Shown piece by piece: positions 7,924 through 14,365 of a DNA stretch of 42,372 nt. The stretch is from the NCBI GenBank assembly GCA_001899235.1, contig MKVR01000052.1:1-42372 (forward strand). Direction: 5' to 3'. A program made the position numbers and the translations under genes. This DNA comes from Nitrosospira sp. 56-18 (GTDB taxonomy: Bacteria > Pseudomonadota > Gammaproteobacteria > Burkholderiales > Nitrosomonadaceae). Every line of letters starts with the position of its first letter. Positions within the stretch are counted from its first letter, which is position 1. The notes under the pieces are model-generated. The model saw nothing but the letters and a program-made list of their open reading frames with translations. It was not told where the DNA came from and ran no database searches.

Positions 7924-9066
7924 TCAAGAAACCGGAAGCGAACCGGTAGGCTTCTTTCTCCACGTCATCGCACCGACGAGTGCCAGGCCGGCAAGCAGCA
8001 GCGCGTAGCTCTCCGGCTCGGGAATCGCCGCGGCAATCACTTGGCCCGCGTCATTGATGCCTCTGGCCTCTGTCAGAACCCATCCAGCAGGCAAATGGAT
8101 CAGCGAATTGAGGTCTGTCATGCTCCCGCCGTTGGGGCCGGTAATGAAGGCGTGGGCGGCGCCTTCGGCTGTGGAAGACGTCCCCACGACCTGGCCGGCC
8201 TCGTTGATGCCGTTGGCGTTGCTGGTATTTCCGCCCAGCGTGCCCAGGTCTCTCAGGTCCGTTCCGTCCGGACCGGTGATGAAGGCATGGTGGCTGCCTC
8301 CAGTGGTTGAAAAATAGCCCGTGACCTGTCCCGCATCATTGATGCCCGAAGCATTGGCGGAACCGCCGCCCAGGGCTCTCATGCCGGCGCCATCCGGCCC
8401 GGTGATGAAGGCGCCGGCGCCATCAGCCGTATAAGAAAACCCTACCACCTGCCCCGTATTATTGACGCCATTGGCAAAGCTGGCATCTCCACCCAGGGTA
8501 CCGAGGTCTTTCATGCCCGTTCCGCCGGGATTGGTGATGAAAGCATGCGAAGACCCGAGTCCCGCATCGGACGATCCCGCCACCTGCCCTGCGTCGTTGA
8601 TCGCTGAAGCAGCGCTGCTATCCCCGCCCAGCGTCCCCAGATCGCTCATGCCAGCGCCGTTCGGACCCGTGATGAAGGCATGGGGGACGCCGTCCTGGGT
8701 GTCGGACGACCCCACCACCCTTCCCGCATCATTGATGCCAAAAGCCCGGCTGGAATCGCCGCCCAGCGTGCCGAGGTCCCTCATGCCCAATCCACCGGGG
8801 CCGGTGATGAAGGCATGGGGGCTGAGAATGCCGGAAGGGCCAGGGCCTGCAGCCGTAAAGGATTCGCCCACCACCTGTCCCGCATCGTTGATGCCCCAGG
8901 CGGAACTGGAATCACCCCCCAGCGTGCCGAGGTCGGTCGCTGTCTTGCTGTTGAGATCGATGAGATAGGCACGCTCGGCCGATGCGGGGGAAATGCATCC
9001 CAACCCGGAAAGGAACGCGATTGCGAGCAGAAAGCTGCGAAGGTTGAATCCAGACGTTGCTTTCAT
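7924..9066 (-). CDS. HAF-repeat PEP-CTERM secreted protein (paralogue 4)
   Basis: 380 residues. The signal peptide covers about residues 1-30 (MKATSGFNLRSFLLAIAF...SPASA). The mature start is AYLIDLNSKTATDLGTLGG. Seven HAF units follow, then IPEPESYALLLAGLALVGAMTWRKK as the PEP-CTERM signal. AGGAGGT stands 6 nt before the ATG. The leader contains the palindrome TTGAAATTTCAA, which is shared in related form with paralogue 5. Paralogues 4 and 5 share MKxxxGFNLR and LIDLNS(K/R)TAT at the N-terminus, so they form their own sub-pair and are more similar to each other than to paralogues 1-3. Confidence 0.88.
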   Translation of the reverse strand: MKATSGFNLRSFLLAIAFLSGLGCISPASAERAYLIDLNSKTATDLGTLGGDSSSAWGINDAGQVVGESFTAAGPGPSGILSPHAFITGPGGLGMRDLGTLGGDSSRAFGINDAGRVVGSSDTQDGVPHAFITGPNGAGMSDLGTLGGDSSAASAINDAGQVAGSSDAGLGSSHAFITNPGGTGMKDLGTLGGDASFANGVNNTGQVVGFSYTADGAGAFITGPDGAGMRALGGGSANASGINDAGQVTGYFSTTGGSHHAFITGPDGTDLRDLGTLGGNTSNANGINEAGQVVGTSSTAEGAAHAFITGPNGGSMTDLNSLIHLPAGWVLTEARGINDAGQVIAAAIPEPESYALLLAGLALVGAMTWRKKPTGSLPVS

Positions 9067-9085
9067 ATTGCACCTCCTAAGGTTT

Positions 9086-9097
9086 TTGAAATTTCAA
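9086..9097 (-). promoter_or_regulatory. Palindromic leader element of HAF paralogue 4
   Basis: TTGAAATTTCAA is a perfect 12-bp palindrome in the leader, just upstream of AAAACCTTAGGAGGTGCAAT. The leader of paralogue 5 aligns with it (TTGAAAACTTCAA, then AAAACCGTGGGAGGCGCAAC). It could be an operator or simply a shared duplicated leader. Confidence 0.35.
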
Positions 9098-9152
9098 GAA
9101 CGATGGAATGCAGGACTATCGGAAAAATAACGAAGACAAAGCTAAAGCAACT

Positions 9153-9234
9153 GTAGGATGGATGGAGTGAAACGCAATCCATCGAAAAAACATCAGGAAA
9201 ATGACGGGTTATGCCTTGCTCCACCCGTCCTGCG
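9153..9234. repeat. REP-B palindrome pair
   Basis: The forward copy at 9153-9183 is GTAGGATGGATGGAGTG-AAACGCAATCCATC. A degenerate inverse copy at about 9208-9234 is GGGTTATGCCTTGC-TCCACCCGTCCTGC. Together they form a BIME-like pair between HAF paralogues 4 and 5. Confidence 0.6.
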
Positions 9235-9297
9235 AAAGCTGATCTTCCACTACCCAAGCTCAAGGTGTGATCAAAGGCAGTTTGTTACTATTGCCAC

Positions 9298-10488
9298 TCA
9301 GGATGGAGCCGGAAGCAGGCTGGCGCCTTTTTTCCGGTGAACGAGCGCTGCGAGGAGGGCCAGGCCAGCAGGCAGCAGCGCGTAGCTCTCCGGTTCCGGA
9401 ACAACGGTAATGTAGCCGTAGGCAATGACTTGGCCTACGTTATTGATGGCTATGGGATTAACCAGGATCACCCCCTTTGGCAGGTCGGCCAGCGAATTGA
9501 GGTCGATCATGCCTGCCCCGTTGGAGCCAGTGATGAAAGCATGTCCGTCGGACTCGCCTGCCACCTGCCCGGCCTCGTTGATGGCATGAGCTTCGCTGCC
9601 ACTCCAATCCGTCCCGGCCAATGTGCCAAGATCTCTCATGCCCACTCCGTCAGGGCCGGTGATAAAGGCATGCGGTATGATTCCCTCCGACGCCCATGCG
9701 CTCCCCGCTACCTGCCCGGCATCGTTGACGGCATGAGCCTCGCTGTAATCGTTGACGGGCGGGTACAGTGCACCTAGGTCTTTCATGCCCACACTGTTGG
9801 GGCCAGTAATGAAGGCGTGCTGCTGCAGGTCGCTGCCCAGGGTAGATCCCACCACCTGGCCGGACCCGTTGAGGGCCACATAGGTGGAATCCTCACCCTC
9901 TAAACTGGAATTCTCACCCACTATGCCAAGGTCGGTCATGCCCACGCCATTGGGGCCGGTGATGAACGCATGCCTCTGGTTGTTGCCGATACCGAAATAT
10001 CCCAATACCTGTCCAGTATCGTTAATGTCATAAACTCCACTATAAGAAAACCCCCCAGGCACGCCCAGGTCTCTCATGCCTACGCCATTGGGGCCGGTGA
10101 TAAAGGCATGGGTGCCGGTAGACGTGGCAGAAACCCCCGCCACCTGTCCGGATGCATTGATGGCAACAGCATAACTGGAATCCCCACCCAGTGTCCCCAG
10201 GTCTCTCATGCCCGCGCCGTTGGGGCCCGTGATGAATGCGTGACTCTGACCCGCGGCCGTAGTGGAAGATCCCACCACCTGCCCGGCATCGTTGATACCC
10301 GAAGCATGACCTGAATAACCGCTGAACGCGCCCAGCTTGGTTGCCGTCCTGCTATTCAGGTCTATGAGATAAGCTTGGTCTACGTATTGCGCCGAGGCAT
10401 GACTGCCAAAACCCAGTCCGCCCAGTCCGGCGAAGAACGCGGCGGCAAGGAGAAACCAGCGGAGATTGAATCCAGGGATTATTTTCAC
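9298..10488 (-). CDS. HAF-repeat PEP-CTERM secreted protein (paralogue 5)
   Basis: 396 residues from a GTG at 10488. I chose this start because GGGAGG lies 6 nt upstream and the product then opens VKIIPGFNLRWFLLAAAFF, a clean signal peptide ending SHASA. An ATG at 10602 in the same frame would add 38 residues that do not look like an export signal. Seven to eight HAF units follow, then VPEPESYALLPAGLALLAALVHRKK as the PEP-CTERM signal. It is 231 bp upstream of paralogue 4 on the same strand. Confidence 0.85.
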   Translation of the reverse strand: MKIIPGFNLRWFLLAAAFFAGLGGLGFGSHASAQYVDQAYLIDLNSRTATKLGAFSGYSGHASGINDAGQVVGSSTTAAGQSHAFITGPNGAGMRDLGTLGGDSSYAVAINASGQVAGVSATSTGTHAFITGPNGVGMRDLGVPGGFSYSGVYDINDTGQVLGYFGIGNNQRHAFITGPNGVGMTDLGIVGENSSLEGEDSTYVALNGSGQVVGSTLGSDLQQHAFITGPNSVGMKDLGALYPPVNDYSEAHAVNDAGQVAGSAWASEGIIPHAFITGPDGVGMRDLGTLAGTDWSGSEAHAINEAGQVAGESDGHAFITGSNGAGMIDLNSLADLPKGVILVNPIAINNVGQVIAYGYITVVPEPESYALLPAGLALLAALVHRKKGASLLPAPS

Positions 10489-10507
10489 GTTGCGCCTCCC
10501 ACGGTTT

Positions 10508-10520
10508 TTGAAGTTTTCAA
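10508..10520 (-). promoter_or_regulatory. Leader element of HAF paralogue 5
   Basis: TTGAAAACTTCAA on the minus strand has TTGAA/TTCAA arms, matching the palindrome in the leader of paralogue 4. It lies 19 nt upstream of the proposed GTG start. TATAAAA occurs further upstream near 10580-10587. Confidence 0.3.
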
Positions 10521-10744
10521 AAATGAAAGGGGTGCGCGGACGGTTGAAGAAATAGCACACAGATCGACCGCAATCTGAGCTTTTATATGGTGGAGCAAGC
10601 ACCCTGCCCAGACAACTTAGGCTTCATGCCAAGGCTGTGCAATAGTCCAAACAGGCTATTGAGAATGATGTAAAGCAAAAATTGCCATATCGGTGAAGAA
10701 CTCAGGAAAGCCTGACCTATACCCCTCACATCGCCTTTCCGGGC

Positions 10745-11707
10745 CTACGGCGCTGGCGCCTTTCTTTTCATGTTCCAGATATGCAGCACCGCGTAACTGC
10801 GCCAGGGCCGCCACGCCTGCGACATCTCTTCCGCCTGCCTGGCGGTGACGCCGCCGAGGTTGTTGAGAATGGCGATATCGCCCTTGGGAAAGGCATCGCG
10901 CCAGCGCAAGGCCCGCATGGCGATATAGTGCGCTGTCCAGTGGCCAATTCCGGGCAACTCGACCAGCCGCGCGATTGCCTCGGCGGGATCATGAGGGACA
11001 ATGCTGTCCAGCGGCAAGGCGCCCGAGGCTTCCGCCTGCGCGAGGGCAATGATGCTCTTGCAGCGCGCGCCTACAATACCGTGCCTGGCAAGGTCATCGA
11101 TGGTGGACCCGGCAAGGCACGCGGAAATCGGCGCCAGGCGGTTCAATTCCGGGTACGGCGTGGCGAAGGGCTCTCCGAATGCCGCACCAACGCGGCCCGC
11201 AATCGTGGTCGCGGCCTTCACGGTTACCTGCTGGCCAATGATGGCCCGCAATCCCATTTCAAATCCGTTGAAAGCCCCCGGCACGCGCATGCCGGGATTA
11301 CTCTCGACCAGCGGAGCCATGAGCTTGTCCTTGCATAATTGCGCGGCAATGATATCGGGACGCGCATCGAGATCGAACAGATTGCTCACCCGGGCGAGGA
11401 GCGTCGGCAGAACCGGCGCCAGGCCATGGTTGAACTGCAGCACGAGGGCATCCCTGCTCTTGTCCTGCGTTACCCTGATCCAGCCCTTATGTTCCCCTCC
11501 CCCCTCTTCCTTGCATCCCTTGAGATGAATAGTCCGGGAATAAAAGCTTTCCGTAACCCATTCGACCCCTTTCAATTCGCGCGCCTTTAAAAAAGCCAGC
11601 ACGCCTGCCCAGTCATAGGGCGGACGATAGGGAAGCTGCACCGTTGACGTATCCGGATCGTTGGCCGAGATCATTGCATAATCAGCGGCATTTCTGCCGG
11701 CTTCCAT
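10745..11707 (-). CDS. alkA: AlkA-type DNA-3-methyladenine glycosylase II
   Basis: 320 residues. It removes alkylated bases from DNA in base excision repair. Residues about 20-130 match the AlkA N-terminal domain (LPYRPPYDWAGVLAFLKAREL). The glycosylase domain follows: GLRAIIGQQVTVKAA, then the helix-hairpin-helix ELPGIGHWTAHYIAMRAL. The catalytic Asp is D277 in PKGDIAILN, equivalent to D238 of the E. coli enzyme. The C-terminal AWRPWRSYAVLHIW is characteristic of the family. The length fits AlkA without a fused Ada domain. The gene begins 22 bp after ogt on the same strand, forming an alkylation-repair operon. The start is uncertain because neither ATG at 11707 nor at 11674 has a good ribosome-binding site. 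Confidence 0.9.
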   Translation of the reverse strand: MEAGRNAADYAMISANDPDTSTVQLPYRPPYDWAGVLAFLKARELKGVEWVTESFYSRTIHLKGCKEEGGGEHKGWIRVTQDKSRDALVLQFNHGLAPVLPTLLARVSNLFDLDARPDIIAAQLCKDKLMAPLVESNPGMRVPGAFNGFEMGLRAIIGQQVTVKAATTIAGRVGAAFGEPFATPYPELNRLAPISACLAGSTIDDLARHGIVGARCKSIIALAQAEASGALPLDSIVPHDPAEAIARLVELPGIGHWTAHYIAMRALRWRDAFPKGDIAILNNLGGVTARQAEEMSQAWRPWRSYAVLHIWNMKRKAPAP

Positions 11708-11729
11708 TCACAGGTGGCATAATCTCCGG

Positions 11730-12230
11730 TCAAACACCGGCATGCTGCGCCTCGCCGCCTTCCAAGTCGAGTAGCTGCCTTTTTGTTCCGAGCCCTCCCG
11801 CGAATCCGGTGAGGTCGCCGGATGCACCAAGCACGCGATGGCAGGGAGCGATGATCGAGATGGGGTTTTTCCCGGTCGCGGCGCCCACCGCCCGGACCGC
11901 CTTCGGGTTGCCGATCTGCATGGCGATCTCCCGGTAGCTGCGGGTTTCTCCAAAGGGAATGGTCAGCAGCGCCTCCCATACCTTCCTCTGGAATTCGGTC
12001 CCCTGGAATTCGAGTTCGAGGTCGAAGCCATTTCTTTTTCCGGCGAAATACTCGTTCAGCTGCCGTTCCGCCTCCGCCAATACCGGATTGTCCGGCTCTT
12101 CGCGCATCGGGCCCAGCCGCACCCGTTCCGGCTTGTCGTTTTCCCACAGGACGGCGGAAAGTTTTGAGCCATTTGCAACCAGCGTCAGCTTGCCGACGGG
12201 CGAGTCGATGACCTTGCAGGCGTAAGACAT
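11730..12230 (-). CDS. ogt: Methylated-DNA--protein-cysteine methyltransferase
   Basis: 166 residues. This suicide enzyme transfers alkyl groups from O6-alkylguanine to its own cysteine. The N-terminal domain reads MSYACKVIDSPVGKLTLV. The DNA-binding helix is RSYREIAMQIGNPKAVRAVG. The acceptor is C130 in PCHRV, preceded by the conserved Asn of GKNPISIIAP. The frame is open far upstream (to 12476), but the added 82 residues do not match the family, while AGGA 8 nt before the ATG at 12230 and the family's usual length support this start. It is upstream of alkA and divergent from cbpA; the 257-bp divergent region shows no other feature. Confidence 0.92.
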   Translation of the reverse strand: MSYACKVIDSPVGKLTLVANGSKLSAVLWENDKPERVRLGPMREEPDNPVLAEAERQLNEYFAGKRNGFDLELEFQGTEFQRKVWEALLTIPFGETRSYREIAMQIGNPKAVRAVGAATGKNPISIIAPCHRVLGASGDLTGFAGGLGTKRQLLDLEGGEAQHAGV

Positions 12231-12487
12231 CTTGGAATTCCTGTTTTCGGAAGGATCCAAATCTACCACGGTTTCTCGGTACTCATGCCGGAATGAACAA
12301 TGCGGGCATTGCTTTAATCCGCATGGAAGCGGTGGGACAGCACCATTCAGGAAAAAAATCCTGCAAAATGCCCTATCTCGCTCATCTCGGCTGCCGGCCC
12401 CATGAAACGCCCCTTGAATAATGCCGGCGCGACCCCATAAAGAAGAGCTGATGCTGCAAATGTACCGACCGCTCATCGGGAGCCTGG

Positions 12488-13471
12488 ATGGAATACAAGG
12501 ATTATTACAAAATCATGGGGGTGGCGCGCGATGCGCCCCAGGAAGACATCAAGCGCGCCTATCGCAAGCTCGCCCGCAAGTATCATCCGGACGTAAGCAA
12601 GGAAGCGGACGCGGAAGCACGCTTCAAGGAAGTCGGCGAAGCCTATGAAGTGCTCCAGGACCCGGAAAAACGCGCCGCTTATGACCGGCTGGGCGCCAAC
12701 TGGAAGGCGAACCAGGAATTCCGCCCTCCTCCGGACTGGAACGCGGGATTCGAGTTTTCCGGGCACGAATTTTCCCAGGCGGATGCGGCGAAATACAGCG
12801 ACTTCTTCGAATCGCTGTTCGGGGGGAATTTCCGGGCAGGGTTCGGCGCGGAAGGCGCATCCGGTGGCAGAGGCGGCGGGCCGGAGGGGTTTCATCGCCG
12901 GGGCGAGGACCGGTATGCCAAGATCCTGATCGGGCTGGAAGATGCCTATGAGGGCGCAACCCGCGCGATCACATTGCAGATTCCCCAGGTGGATGCCAGC
13001 GGCCATGTCTCCACCCGCGAGCACACGCTCAACGTAAAGATTCCGAAGGGCATACGCGCGCGCCAGCAGATCCGGCTGGCCGGCCAGGGCGCGCCGGGAC
13101 ATGGGCAGGCGCCCGCCGGCGACCTTTACCTGGAGATTGAATTCCGTCCCCATCCGTATTATCGTGTCGATGGCTCGGATGTATATCTCGATCTGCCGGT
13201 CAGCCCCTGGGAGGCTGAACTGGGAGCTACCGTGAAAACGCCTACGCCTGGCGGCATCGTCGATCTCAAGATACCGCCTCGTTCGGCTGCCGGCAAAAAG
13301 CTCCGGCTGAAGGGGCGCGGCATCCCGGGAAAAACACCGGGGGATTTCTTCGTCGTCCTGCAGATCGCACTGCCTGCCGCACCCATTGAAGAGGACAAGG
13401 ATTTCTACCGCCGCATGTCGGAGCATTTCAAGTCGTTCAACCCCCGCGCCGGACTGGGAGCAACGGGATGA
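12488..13471 (+). CDS. cbpA: Curved-DNA-binding protein / DnaJ-class co-chaperone
   Basis: 327 residues. The J domain occupies residues 5-70 with the essential HPD triad at 33-35 (KYHPDVSK). A Gly/Phe-rich linker follows (about 75-140). Two C-terminal substrate-binding domains are seen ([35 protein letters not shown] and [18 protein letters not shown]). There is no zinc-finger domain, which separates CbpA from DnaJ. It works with DnaK and also binds curved DNA. The last 4 bp overlap the start of cbpM (ATGA), indicating translational coupling. Confidence 0.93.
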   Translation: MEYKDYYKIMGVARDAPQEDIKRAYRKLARKYHPDVSKEADAEARFKEVGEAYEVLQDPEKRAAYDRLGANWKANQEFRPPPDWNAGFEFSGHEFSQADAAKYSDFFESLFGGNFRAGFGAEGASGGRGGGPEGFHRRGEDRYAKILIGLEDAYEGATRAITLQIPQVDASGHVSTREHTLNVKIPKGIRARQQIRLAGQGAPGHGQAPAGDLYLEIEFRPHPYYRVDGSDVYLDLPVSPWEAELGATVKTPTPGGIVDLKIPPRSAAGKKLRLKGRGIPGKTPGDFFVVLQIALPAAPIEEDKDFYRRMSEHFKSFNPRAGLGATG

Positions 13472-13872
13472 AAAGCAAAAACGGACACCAGGATTCATCG
13501 CCTTGCGTGCAGGGGGCGCAGGGATCAGCGGCGGACACCCCCGAACTGAGCGGCACCCTTCTGGATGACCAGCACCTGCTCACGGTGGAGGATGTCTGCC
13601 GGGTGTGCGCGGTGCGAATCGAATATATCGAGGAACTGGTCGAAGAGGGCCTGATCACGCCGCAAGTGGAGCAGGTGGATGCCCTCCATGCTGCGAAAGG
13701 ACATGAGCTGCAGTCCTGGCGCTTCACCGGCATGCATATGCGCCAGGCCCGGATCGCCGCTCACCTGCAAAGCGATCTGGGAATCAATCTTGCCGGGGTG
13801 GCACTTGCCCTGCAGCTGCTGGATGAAGTCGAGGTTCTGCGCATGCGGGTGAAGGCGATCGACGCCACGTAG
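13468..13872 (+). CDS. cbpM: Chaperone modulator CbpM
   Basis: 134 residues. The core from about residue 35 is MerR-like: [30 protein letters not shown], then a helix with [34 protein letters not shown]. This matches CbpM, the small inhibitor that binds the J domain of CbpA. The first 34 residues are longer and less ordered than in the E. coli protein, so a later start is possible, but the ATGA overlap with cbpA supports this one. Confidence 0.88.
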   Translation: MKSKNGHQDSSPCVQGAQGSAADTPELSGTLLDDQHLLTVEDVCRVCAVRIEYIEELVEEGLITPQVEQVDALHAAKGHELQSWRFTGMHMRQARIAAHLQSDLGINLAGVALALQLLDEVEVLRMRVKAIDAT

Positions 13873-13873
13873 G

Positions 13874-13934
13874 CCCTGCAAGCGTTTCTCCATGGCATAA
13901 ACGGAAACAAACGGAAATAACGCTTGCAGCAGGG
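13874..13934. other. Hairpin downstream of cbpM
   Basis: CCCTGCAAGCGT (13874-13885) and ACGCTTGCAGCAGGG (about 13920-13934) can pair with a 3-nt bulge around a ~34-nt loop. It could end or process the cbpA-cbpM transcript. There is no T-run, so the call is weak. Confidence 0.3.
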
Positions 13935-14062
13935 CAAGGCGCTGTCCTTCGATATGCTCCTTGATATGCCCCTTGCCAAGCCTGGCGTCCTGCCGTTTCC
14001 GGCCTGAGTGGCCGCCTGGCACACCTCGCGCCAGCGGAGATTTATTCAGCGCTTCTTTAACC

Positions 14063-14340
14063 TAGGGAACCTCTGAACAAGTCTCCACTGGCGCGACGGT
14101 GGCTTTGCGGGATGGGATGCGCGAAAGGCGACGACGCGAATGGTTGATCCCCTTCGCCAGGAGCCTGACAAGGCAGACCGCTCGCAAAGCCCCGTCCCCA
14201 CTGGGTTGCGGTAAAATCGGGCTCTCATGGCGTTGCGCTCCTTGGCATCGTAGTCCAGCTACGACCTTCGTCGCGCGCCTTATGATCATCCCGATTTTAC
14301 CAGCAACGCGCTCAGCGAGGACTTGTTCAGAGGTTCCCTA
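14063..14340. mobile_element. 278-bp MITE-like element with perfect 21-bp terminal inverted repeats
   Basis: The left end begins TAGGGAACCTCTGAACAAGT (plus C) at 14063. The right end, 14320-14340, is its exact reverse complement. The interior has no credible ORF but holds a second inverted pair: GGTAAAATCGGG near 14211-14222 and CCCGATTTTACC near 14289-14300. The outermost TA on both sides could be the target duplication of an IS630/Tc1-like transposase, or part of the repeat; the flanks beyond do not match. Isolated ends of the same family occur near 23444, 26634 and 38177. Confidence 0.75.
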
Positions 14341-14365
14341 AATCTTCCATCCCTTCTCCCCATCC

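Noticed and set aside
12231-12476. N-terminal extension of Ogt to 12476
   Set aside because: The added residues match no known Ogt or Ada domain, and the ATG at 12230 has a ribosome site and the expected length.
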